Of a stretch of 64,000 nucleotides of DNA, positions 14,073 through 25,490 are shown one piece after another. The DNA is taken from positions 340,837 to 404,836 of the forward strand of contig NW_026112142.1 of NCBI RefSeq assembly GCF_024679095.1, given 5' to 3'. Both the position numbers and the translations under genes were made by a program. Numbering within the stretch: position 1 is the stretch's first letter; each line of letters starts with the position of its first letter. The DNA comes from Eriocheir sinensis. Its lineage: Eukaryota > Arthropoda > Malacostraca > Decapoda > Varunidae. Under the pieces are notes generated by a model. That model saw nothing but the letters and a program-made list of their open reading frames with translations. It did no database searches and was not told the DNA's origin.

Positions 14073-15769
14073 ATGCCCAAATATTTCACTTGCGGTAATT
14101 GTTCGCAGAAATTTGCCACGATCCACTTTCAACTCAGCGAGTCTAAATGTAAATATTGTGTCCTGGACTCGCGTATCCAAGCACTTAGCTCGATTAACGA
14201 TGAGTTGAAACGCTCAAACGTTCTGATATGGGAAGTTGTGACGTCATTCCCCGCCCTTCCTACTCCAGCTTCCTCCACCTCAAACTCATATTCTGACGTT
14301 CTGACCCAATTACATACCTCCTCCTCCTCCTCCTCCTCCTCTGCCTCGCCTGAACCCGCCTCCATCCTTACTATTCCTTCCGCCCCATCCACCTCCCTTG
14401 CTACCTCATCCACTCCCACTCCCTCTTCTCCCTCCACTACCCTTGACTCCTCCCCTATCCTCATCACCACTCCATCTTCCCCTTCCACCTCCAACACGAT
14501 CTCCTCTGCCTCGCCTCAACCACCCCACTCCTCTGCAACGCTGGAACCCGCCGCCACCCCTACCATTCCTTCTATCCCATCCACCTCCCTTGCTACCTCA
14601 TCCACTCCCACTCCCTCTTCTCCCTCCAACACCCTTGACTCCTCCCCTATCCTCATCACCACTCCATCTTCCCCTTCCACCTTCAACACGATCTCCTCTG
14701 CCACGCCTGAACCCGCCGCCACCCTTACCATTCCTTCTACTCCATCCTCCTCCCTTCCTAGCCCATCCACCTCCATCCACAGTACGACTACCCTTTCTCC
14801 CGCTCTCCCTTCCTCTCCCTCCAACACCCTTGACTCCTCCCCTATCCTCATCACCACTCCATCCTCCACTTCCATCTCCAACACGAACTCAACCTCCGCC
14901 TCCTCCTCCACTTCTGATACCACATCTCCCTCCACCCACACCTCACCCTCCACCCTTCCCCAACCACCCACTACTATCACCACCACCACTTCCAAACCCA
15001 CCTTAGCCCGCGCTCCCTCTTGTACCTCGCGCCCTTCCAGAAGAAATCACAAGACCATTCTACCAGCTGTCACTTGTACGAACCAGACGCTGTTTCCTGG
15101 TATGGGCAAACTAACTACTAGAGTCAATTTAGTTGGAGACAGTGTGGTGAGGGGCCAACTTACGGAGTTTTGCGGTCGGAACACGTTGACACGGCAGCGT
15201 TTCTGTATCCCCGGAGCCAAACTGGACGATATTGAATCAGCTGTCGATGCAGTTTCAGTAAATGCGAAGGACGACACAGTGTATCTGATCCATGCGGGAA
15301 CCAACGACCTTCAGTCAACTCAAATTCAGGACCTGTTAGCAAAATACCGTCAAGTCATTCGGAAATACAAGACCAAGTCCCCTCACATCATCGTCTCTGG
15401 AATTCTACCGAGAGTCAATACGTTCGCCGGATACAACAACAGTAAAGCGTACGGCGTCAACACTAGTCTAAAGCAGTTATGTAACGATGAAGGCGTAGGG
15501 TTCATGAACGCATGGCATCACTTCAACCAGCGCCCAGATTTGTTTTGGGAGGACGGACTCCACTTGAACGAGGTTGGTTCGGCGCGGCTAGGAAGGCTCT
15601 GAACGATGCAGTTGAAAGCTTCGAAAGCTATTCAAAAACTGGAGGCGAGGGCAAGGCAAAGGCAACCTTGATCAACCGAACCGTAGCGTCGATGCGGCTT
15701 GCAAGAAACTGTAACCAACGACGCCTCCGACAAGCGAACTCATTCAACACGACGCGGCCAAACCAGTAG
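14073..15769 (+). pseudogene. CR1-like copy B ORF1: Cys-rich finger plus SGNH esterase
   Basis: The start is the ATG at 14073 (MPKYFTCGNC), matching the start of copy E. Residues 6-29 hold CGNC, a His in TIHF and CKYC, spaced like a treble-clef or PHD-type zinc site. A Ser/Thr/Pro-rich linker of roughly 300 residues follows, made of internal repeats. The C-terminal ~170 residues form an SGNH/GDSL-type hydrolase: GDSVVRGQ (nucleophile block), HAGTNDL (the oxyanion Asn block) and DGLHLN (catalytic Asp and His). Esterase and PHD domains in CR1 ORF1 are established; the protein is thought to bind RNA and assist retrotransposition, and the ester substrate is unknown. The frame stops at 15602. One missing base near 15600 separates it from the rest of the C-terminus, which ends at 15769. 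Confidence 0.85.
14352..14905 (+). repeat. Coding repeats in the ORF1 linker of copy B
   Basis: A block beginning GAACCCGCC recurs at 14352, 14544 and 14709. Each is followed by CCATCCACCTCC-like and GACTCCTCCCCTATCCTCAT segments. Spacing is 192 and 165 bp, both multiples of three, so the expansion kept the frame. It encodes units with LDSSPILITTPSS. Confidence 0.85.
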
Positions 15770-18510
15770 TCACATTTCCATTTTGTACACAAATGCACGC
15801 AGTCTATTACCCAAAAGGACGAAATTAGGGCGTATATTGCAACTGAGAAACCAGATGTGGTAGCCATCACAGAGACTTGGGCCAACTCTGCACATCTAGT
15901 ATCTGAACTGTCATTTCCGGGTACGAAAGCTTCCAAAAAATCGAATGCACAAGAAAGGAGGAGGAGTAATTTGCTACGTAAAAGTACGCCCCTGCCATAA
16001 AAATAGACAAACAGGACGCAGAGAATTACGACTCCGTCTATGTGGAAATAACTGCGAATAATAAGAAACTAACACGTGCGAACGTATACAGGCCTCCAAA
16101 ACAACAGGCAGCCGATGTCACTGCCCTGTACGAAGAGCTTCACTTTAACACAAAGTAAAGAAGCAATAATAACTGGGGACTTTAATTCCCCTAACATTGA
16201 CTGGGGACAATTGACTGGAGATCAAGAGGGTAACAGGCTTATAGAAATGGTGGAGGATTCGTTCCACACTCAAGTTGTAACTCAACCAACAAGAGAAAAC
16301 ATCTGCTGGATCTGGTATTAGTAAGCCCCTGACCTCATTCGCGACTGTGAAGTTGGTGAAAAATTAACGGTTGCGATCACCACTTAATCCGTTTCAATGT
16401 CAACATAAGTCACAAACTCGTAGACAATCCGTCAGTGACACCAGACTACAAAAAGCAAATTTCAACCTAGCCTGTGAGCTGCTTCCCTCTGCGACCTGGG
16501 ACCAACTTCACCTAACCGACAGTACAATCGACGACGTGTGGAACAACTTCAAAGATAAGCTTTTGGGAGTAGAAAAGGCTACAGTGCCGACGAAACCCAG
16601 GCGAGTAAATGGTGCCGTAGATCCACCGTGGATGACCAGAGCAATAAAAAGGGCGGTAAACTTAAAATTAGGGAATTATAACCTAATGAAAGAGAATGAC
16701 ACGGCCGAAGCCCGTACTCAGTACCACAACAGCCTCAGAGCTTGTCGCACCCTTTATTCGGAGTAGTAAACGCAACTACGAAAATCAAATAGCGCGTGAC
16801 ATCAAGACAAACTCACAAAAATTCTTCACATACATCAGATCGAAAAAGAAAGTAAAATCCAATATTGGTCCCCTGACAGACGAGACTGGAGCTGCAACTC
16901 AGGACAGTAAACAGATGGCCAGAATCCTCAACAGTAACTTCGCATCCGTATTCACAGTCGAAAACATCGAAACCATGCCCGAGAACCCTGACCCGCCGAG
17001 GGAATCACGCCCTGAAAATTGACTCAATATGCGACCAAGAAGTGAAAGAGTATTTGCATAAACTCGACACGAACAAGTCAACAGGACCTGACGGTTTGTC
17101 CCCGCGGTTATTAAAAGAGCTTAAACAACAAATACTTCAGCCACTCACTAACATATTCAACCAGTCTGTTCAATTGAAAAAGGTCCCGGAAGACTGGAAG
17201 ATGGCGAACGTAACACCAATTTTCAAAAAGGGAGACAAAAGCGTTGCATTAAACTACATGCCCATAAGTTTGACATCAGTGGCAGGAAAATACTGAACAG
17301 ATTATTAGAGACAAACTTGTTAAGTTTCTAGAAGACAATAATGTAATCTCCGACACCCAGCATGGCTTCAGAAACAAGCGCTCCTGCCTAACGAATTTAT
17401 TAGACTTCTTCCAAGGTATATATAAGAACTGGGATGCCCACATCCCCAGTGATGTTATATACCTGGACTTTCAGAAAGCCTTCGACAAAGTACCGCACGA
17501 GACTCCTTAAGAAACTGCACTCGGCGGGCATTGGAGCCAATCTGATCGCGTGGATAAGAGATTGGCTCACCGACAGAAAACAACGAGTACTACTCAACGG
17601 ACAGCCTTCCGATTGGCTTCCAGTCACTAGTGGAGTGCCTCAAGGGTCAGTGCTGGGACCCATTCTCTTCATCATATATCAACGACCTCGAAGCAGGACT
17701 GAAATCCACTATATCGAAATTTGCTGATGACACTAAGGTGGGGAAAGGCCCTCACAAAGACCGACTGCGAAATCATTCAGAAAGACCTCAATCACATTAT
17801 CGAATGGTCGGAAAATGGCAAATGTCTTTAATGTTGATAAATGCAAAGTCATGCACATTGGGTCCAGAAATAGTAACCACATACATCATGAATGGGAGAC
17901 CTCTGCAAGCGATGCAGGAGGAAAAGGATCTTGGAGTCACTATCAGCAGTGACCTGAAAAACGCGAATCACTGTAAAAAAGCATACAACAAAGCCAACAC
18001 TATGCTCGGGTTCATAGCGAGGAACTTCGAGTGTAAAACGCCAGACGTGATGCTATCCTTGTATACTTCCATGGTAAGACCGCACCTCGAGTATGCAGTA
18101 CAGTTCTGGTCTCCTAATTACAGAAAGGACATTGATTTACTGGAAAGGATTCAGCGACGCGCCACGAAAATGATACCAACCTTAAGGGCTCAACTGCATG
18201 AGGAACGACTCAAGCGACTCAATCTCTTTACATTAGAGAAAAGACGCCTACGAGGAGATATGATTCAAGTCTTCAAGTATGTGAAAAATTCAATAACGTC
18301 GATTACTCCAATTTCTTTGAATTGCAAACCAACCCAAGAACTAGAAATAACGGTTTACCCATTCAGTCTAAGCGATGTAACACAGACATCGGAAGGAGTT
18401 TTTCAAACCGAGTCATCCGTCACTGGAACAATCTTCCTTCAGAAGTAGTAAATGCGAATACTATCAACCCTTCAAATATAGAATCGACCGTCACTTCGCT
18501 GCGTCGGAGT
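15770..18510 (+). pseudogene. CR1-like copy B ORF2: APE endonuclease and reverse transcriptase
   Basis: Domain order is intact but the frame is broken by many small indels. The endonuclease part shows an AITETW block (about 15866), a YRPPKQQ-type block (about 16085) and GDFNSPNIDWGQL (about 16172). The linker is rich in Lys and Arg. The reverse transcriptase shows STGPDGLSPRLLKEL (about 17080), NVTPIFKKGD (about 17210), QHGFRNKRSC (about 17360), [12 protein letters not shown] (about 17460), [10 protein letters not shown] (about 17632) and the catalytic FADDT (about 17720). The C-terminus has VRPHLEYAVQFWSPNYRKDI (about 18077). Most disruptions are single-base deletions against copy C, for example near 17285 and 17495. 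The enzyme would nick target DNA and copy its own RNA; this copy cannot do so as sequenced. Confidence 0.9.
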
Positions 18511-18700
18511 AAACTGAATATTGAGTTGCTTTCATCTGCTCCTCAATATCGAGGTGCTTTCATCTACTCCTCATCGTCGAGGTGCTTTCATCTGCTCCCC
18601 AGGCCCCAGGCTGTCGAGCAGATTAAATCACCAAAGCGGGCAACCTGTAATGAGCCAATAGGCTTTCTGTTGCCTGCGTTTCCATGGTTCCATGTTTCCT
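18511..18700 (+). mobile_element. CR1-like copy B 3' UTR and terminus
   Basis: Three repeated 'gaggtgctttcatctgctc'-like phrases lie after the ORF2 end. They are followed by the conserved hairpin AATAGGC-loop-GCCTG (about 18656-18680) and TTCCATG octamer units (18680-18698). The same layout appears in copies A, C and D. Confidence 0.85.
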
Positions 18701-18857
18701 CCCCATTCATCCATCCCTCTCTTCCTCTTCTTACTTTTCCTGCATTGGTATTTGTGTGTGTTGATGTGGATGTGGGCGGGGTGTGTGGGGAGGCTGGACA
18801 GGTGAATGAAGGCAGGTGTTTGTTTGTAGGTGTGCATATGAGTTACCTGCCTTTTAG

Positions 18858-19863
<1,006 letters not shown>

Positions 19864-20941
19864 TTCACTTCACTTCTGTGGACGGCGCGTTGAATGGCTT
19901 CAAGAACAAACTCCTGGAGGTAGAGAGAACAACTGTTCCCATGAAGACAAGGAGAACAAATAATGCCACAAGCCCACCATGGATGACTACCCAAGTTCGA
20001 CGGGCGATTAACTTAAAGAAGAGAAAATACAACTTGCTAAAGGAAAACAGCACTGACGAGGCACGCGAACAGTACCATCAAAGCCTCAGAGCTTGCAGAA
20101 CTCTCATTCGCCAGCGTAAACGCGAATATGAAAAGGAAATTGCACGCGAAGCCAAGTCCAACCCGATAAAAGTTATTCACGTATATAAGAACCAAAAAGA
20201 AGACAAAAAGCAATATCGGTCCCCTAAAAGATGAAAGTGACGTACTAACACAGGACAGTGGACAAATGGTCGAAATCCTAAACAGAAACTTCGCGTCTGT
20301 GTTCACGGTCGAGAATACCCTGTCCGTACCAGAGAGCCCTACCCCACCTGGAATACGCCGTGCAGTTCTGGTCTCCTAATTACAGGAAAGACATTGAATT
20401 ACTTGAGAGAGTACAGCGCCGCGCCACGAAGATGATACCATCACTGAGGACGAAGCCCTATGAAGAGCAACTCGAGCGACTCAACCTCTTCACGTTGGTA
20501 AAGAGACGACTGCGGGGAGACATGATACAAGTCTTTAAGTACCTGAACAAGCTCAGCAATGTTGATCACTCCAAACTCTTCACGCTACAAACTAACCTGA
20601 GAACAAGAAACAACGGAAAAACAATTCAAGCAAAGCGATGCAATACCAACATCGGCAGGAGTTACTTCTCGAATAGAGTTGTTCGCCACTGGAACAGCCA
20701 TCCTGCAAAAGTGGTTAGCGCAGAGAGCATGAACTCCTTCAAGAAACGCATTGATCGCCACTTTGCTGCACCGGGAGTGAACTGAACGTTCCCAAGAGTA
20801 GATACACAAGTGCTTTAACCCTTCCCTGCAAGCCACTCCTATGGCAAACGGATTGATTAAATCACTGAACGCAGGCAGCCTAGTAATGAGACAACAGGCC
20901 TTCTGCTGCCTGTTAGTCCATGTTTCCATGTTTCCATGTAT
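19864..20941 (+). mobile_element. CR1-like LINE copy D, internally deleted
   Basis: It belongs to a related but distinct subfamily, since many codons differ from copies B and C. The left part (19876-20340) encodes the region between endonuclease and reverse transcriptase, with PPWMTTQVRRAINLKKRKYN and FASVFTVEN. At about 20340-20352 it jumps to LEYAVQFWSPNYRKDIELLE in the C-terminus. The whole reverse transcriptase core, about 1.1 kb in copy B, is therefore absent. The C-terminal frame then runs to the stop at 20785. The 3' UTR is short, with hairpin AACAGGC-loop-GCCTGTT (about 20893-20914) and CATGTTTC units (20919-20940). One frameshift occurs near 20180. Confidence 0.88.
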
Positions 20942-20942
20942 T

Positions 20943-21118
20943 CCTACTCCTCCTCCTCCTCCTCTTTCTATTCCTACTCCACCTCCTCTTTCTAGTCCTC
21001 CTCCTCCTCCTCCTCCTCCTCCTCCTCCTCCTCCTCCTCCTCCGACTCCACCTCCTCCTCCTCCTCCTCCTCCTCCTCCTCCTCCTCCTCCTCCTCCTCC
21101 TCCTCCTTATCCTCCTCC
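20943..21118. repeat. (CTC)n trinucleotide tract
   Basis: CTC units with a few substitutions start directly at the 3' end of CR1 copy D. The tail may have seeded it, or the element may have inserted beside a pre-existing tract. Confidence 0.95.
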
Positions 21119-21119
21119 C

Positions 21120-21478
21120 CCCTTCCTATGGTTCATCATATCCTAAATACTCTATTTGTAATTCTTGTCTTCCATTTTCATCTCTTTCACCATCACCCAC
21201 ACTTCTTCCTCTGTCCTTCCTCTTCCTCTTCATTCTCTGACTCCCTTGTCTTCCTCCCATTCCATTTTTCCTTTCGTTTTTCTTTCCCACCTCTCCACTT
21301 CTCTTATCCTTCCTCTTCCTCCTCGTCTTGTTCTCCGCGCGCACCACCCCACCTCCCCCCCCCTCCCTCACTCCGTCCTCACAGTCCTCCCGCCACAAAC
21401 ATAAGCGTCCCGCCGCCCATCAACCGATCGGCGGCGAGGCGCGGCCCGATACGGAATTTGTTGCCGCGCGTGTTCGTC
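21120..21478. other. C/T-rich sequence with a CpG-dense patch
   Basis: Low-complexity pyrimidine-rich DNA, then a CpG-dense patch at about 21400-21475 (CGATCGGCGGCGAGGCGCGG). No gene recognised. Confidence 0.5.
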
Positions 21479-21787
21479 CTTTTTTTTTTTTTTTTACATC
21501 TTCGCCTGTGGCGCCGGTAGTCTTGTTTTGGAGGGCCTGATGGTATGGTCCAGCCTGTTGTGGCGCAGGCCAGTGTTTATAGTGGCGCCATCTTGCATTG
21601 GCTCATGCTGCCCCCGAGCTCATCTTTAATCCTAGAATCTAGAGTCCGTTGATAGGTGGTTTTCTGGACAGCATGTGGGTAGTTTTAAGCCATTCGGCGG
21701 TGGGTGAAAAATCCCAGCTTGGTGGCACTGGGATTGAACTCGCTTGTCCCGAACGCGGCGCCGTCACGCTATCCAGCCACCGCCTCC
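21479..21787 (-). mobile_element. tRNA-derived SINE (family S1), copy 1
   Basis: Read on the minus strand, the head has GGTGGCTGGATAGCGTGACG (A-box-like) and GAGTTCAATCCCAG (B-box-like). A body of about 200 bp contains CATGCTGTCC, TCTAGATTCTAGGATTAAAG and GATGGCGCCACTATAAACAC, then an A-rich tail (plus-strand T run 21479-21496). It is clearly the same family as the copies at 21.97 and 32.05 kb. Confidence 0.82.
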
Positions 21788-21968
21788 TGTAAAGGCGCTG
21801 TGTGTGGCCGGAGGCTGTGAGGGAGAGAGGGAGAGAAAGGATGGGTAGAGACTAAAAGATACAGATGAAGAAGGTGGTAGAGAGAGAGGTAGAGGAAGAG
21901 GGTAGCAAGGTAGAGTAGTAGAGAGACGGAGGGAAGAAACGATAGATTGAGGGGAGGCAGAGGGATTG
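21788..21968. other. Purine-rich spacer between two SINEs
   Basis: GA-rich low-complexity DNA with no recognised gene. Confidence 0.6.
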
Positions 21969-22331
21969 ATTTTTTTTGCTTTTTTTTTTTAAGTCTTGGC
22001 CTATTGCGCCGGAAGGATTCTTCACGGTGTATACTGATGGTCGGTCCAAGGCTTCTTCCTGGATCTGGATGGTCGGCCCAGCCCGTTCTGGCGTAGGCGA
22101 GTGTTTATAGTGGCGCCATCCTGCATTGGCTCATGCTGCCCTCCCGGAGCTCATCTTTAATCCTAGAATCTAGAGTCCGGGTTCATAGGTGGTCTTCTGG
22201 ACAGCATGTGGGTAGTTTTAAGCCACTCGGCGGCGGCTGAAAAATCCCAGCTTGGTGGCACCGGTCGGGGATTGAACTCGTGTCCTCCTGAACGCAGGGC
22301 CGTCTTGTTGAAATTAGCCACCGCCTACCCA
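21969..22331 (-). mobile_element. tRNA-derived SINE (family S1), copy 2
   Basis: Same orientation and body as copy 1. It also keeps part of a 35 bp tail unit ('ggtcggtccaaggcttcttc' on the plus strand, about 22037-22060) that is expanded in copy 3. The tRNA-like head ends in a perfect palindrome at 22317-22347. The A-rich tail is at the left end (plus-strand T runs 21969-21990). Confidence 0.82.
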
Positions 22332-22347
22332 ATGGGTAGGCGGTGGC
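22317..22347. repeat. Perfect palindrome at a SINE 5' end
   Basis: GCCACCGCCTACCCA is followed, after one A, by its exact reverse complement. Arms are 15 bp. The left arm is the SINE head; the right arm duplicates it head-to-head for only 15 bp before unrelated sequence. Confidence 0.95.
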
Positions 22348-22453
22348 CCCAAAAGGGTAAAGAAAGAGTAGAAATATGGAGAGAAAAGGGGAGTAGAGGA
22401 GAGATAGACAGATAGAGGAGAAGATAAAGAGATGGAAGAAGGGTAGAGCAGGT

Positions 22454-22536
<83 letters not shown>

Positions 22537-22597
22537 TAGATATGTATAGAAGATACTGATAGAAGGATAAAAGGAAAGAAGAGTTAAAGAGATGGAG
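22348..22597. repeat. Purine-rich DNA with (GA)n
   Basis: GA-rich sequence contains a pure GA run at 22458-22526 that ends in a G homopolymer (22525-22535). It abuts the 3' end of CR1 copy C. Confidence 0.9.
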
Positions 22598-24538
22598 AAA
22601 CATGGAAACATGGAAACATGGAAACGCAGGCAACAGAAAGCCTATTGGCTCATTACGAGGTTGCCCGCTTTGGTGATTTAATCTGCTCGACAGCCTGGGG
22701 CCTGGGGAGCAGATGAAAGCACCTCGACATTGAGGAGTAGATGAAAGCACCTCGATATTGAGGAGCAGATGAAAGCAACTCAATATTCAGTTTACTCCCG
22801 ACGCAGCGAAGTGACGGTCGATTCTATATTTGAAGGAGTTGATAGTATTCGCATTTACTACTTCTGAAGGAAGATTGTTCCAGTGACGGATGACTCGGTT
22901 TGAAAAGAAACTCCTTCCGATGTCTGTGTTACATCGCTCAGACTGAATGGGTAAACCGTTATTTCTAGTTCTTAGGTTGGTTTGCAATTCAAAGAAATTG
23001 GAGTAATCGACGTTATTGAATTTTTTCAGATACTTGAAGACTTGAATCATATCTCCTCGTAGGCGTCTTTTCTCTAATGTAAAGAGATTGAGTCGCTTGA
23101 GTCGTTCCTCGTACGGTTGAGCCCTTAAGGTTGGTATCATTTTCGTGGCGCGTCGCTGAATCCTTTCCAGTAAATCAATGTCCTTTCTGTAATTAGGAGA
23201 CCAGAACTGTACTGCATACTGAGGTGCGGTCTTACCATGGAATTATACAAGGATAGCATCACGTCTGGCGTTTTACACTCGAAGGTCCTCGCTATGAACC
23301 CGAGCATAGTGTTGGCTTTGTTGTATGCTTTTTTACAGTGATTCGCGTGTTTCAGGTCACTGCTGATAGTGACTCCAAGATCCTTTTCCTCCTGCATCGC
23401 TTGCAGAGGTCTCCCATTCATGATGTATGTGTGGTTACTATTTCTGGACCCAATGTGCATGACTTTGCATTTGTCAACATTAAAAGACATTTGCCATTTT
23501 CCGACCATTCGATAATGTGATTGAGGTCTTTCTGAATGATTTCGCAGTCGGTCTTTGTGAGGCCTTTCCCCACCTTAGTGTCATCAGCACATTTCGATAT
23601 TGTGGATTTCAGTCCTGCTTCGAGGTCGTTGATATATATGATGAAGAGAATGGGTCCCAGCACTGACCCTTGAGGCACTCCACTAGTGACTGGAAGCCAA
23701 TCGGAAGGCTGTCCGTTGAGTAGTACTCGTTGTTTTCTGTCGGTGAGCCAATCTCTTATCCACGCGATCAGATTGGCTCCAATGCCCGCCGAGTGCAGTT
23801 TCTTAAGGAGTCTCTCGTGCGGTACTTTGTCGAAGGCTTTCTGAAAGTCCAGGTATATAACATCACTGGGGATGTGGGCATCCCAGTTCTTATATATACC
23901 TTGGAAGAAGTCTAATAAATTCGTTAGGCAGGAGCGCTTGTGTGTCTTGCTGGGTGTCGGAGATTACATTATTGTCTTCTAGAAACTTAACAAGTTTGTC
24001 TCTAATAATCTTTTCGAGTATTTTTCCTGCCACTGATGTCAAACTTATGGGCCTGTAGTTTAATGCAACGCTTTTGTCTCCCTTTTTGAAAATTGGTGTT
24101 ACGTTCGCCATCTTCCAGTCTTCCGGGACCTTTTTCAATTGAACAGACTGGTTGAATATGTTAGTGAGTGGCTGAAGTATTTGTTGTTTAAGCTCTTTTA
24201 ATAACCGCGGGGACAAACCGTCAGGTCCTGTTGACTTGTTCGTGTCGAGTTTATGCAAATACTCTTTCACTTCTTGGTCGCATATTGAGTCAATTTTCAG
24301 GGGCGTGATTCCCCTCGGCGGGTCAGGGTTCTCGGGCATGGTTTCGATGTTTTCGACTGTGAATACGGATGCGAAGTTACTGTTGAGGATTCTGGCCATC
24401 TGTTTACTGTCCTGAGTTGCAGCTCCAGTCTCGTCTGTCAGGGGACCAATATTGGATTTTACTTTCTTTTTCGATCTGATGTATGTGAAGAATTTTTTTG
24501 AGTTTGTCTTGATGTCACGCGCTATTTGTTTTTCAGGT
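22598..24538 (-). mobile_element. CR1-like LINE copy C, 5'-truncated
   Basis: Minus-strand copy very close to copy B. It starts at the 3' octamers (plus-strand 'catggaaa' units, 22598-22625) and hairpin, passes through the 3' UTR with its three repeated phrases, and covers ORF2 back to the basic linker before the reverse transcriptase, ending near 24538. Motifs present include YHKLDTNKS-type linker sequence, [35 protein letters not shown] and the FECKTPDVMLSLYNSMVRPH segment. The catalytic motif region reads CADDT instead of FADDT (about 23590). Single-base differences break the frame near 23140, 23470, 23680 and 23890. Truncation in ORF2 is typical for CR1 insertions. Confidence 0.92.
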
Positions 24539-25490
<952 letters not shown>

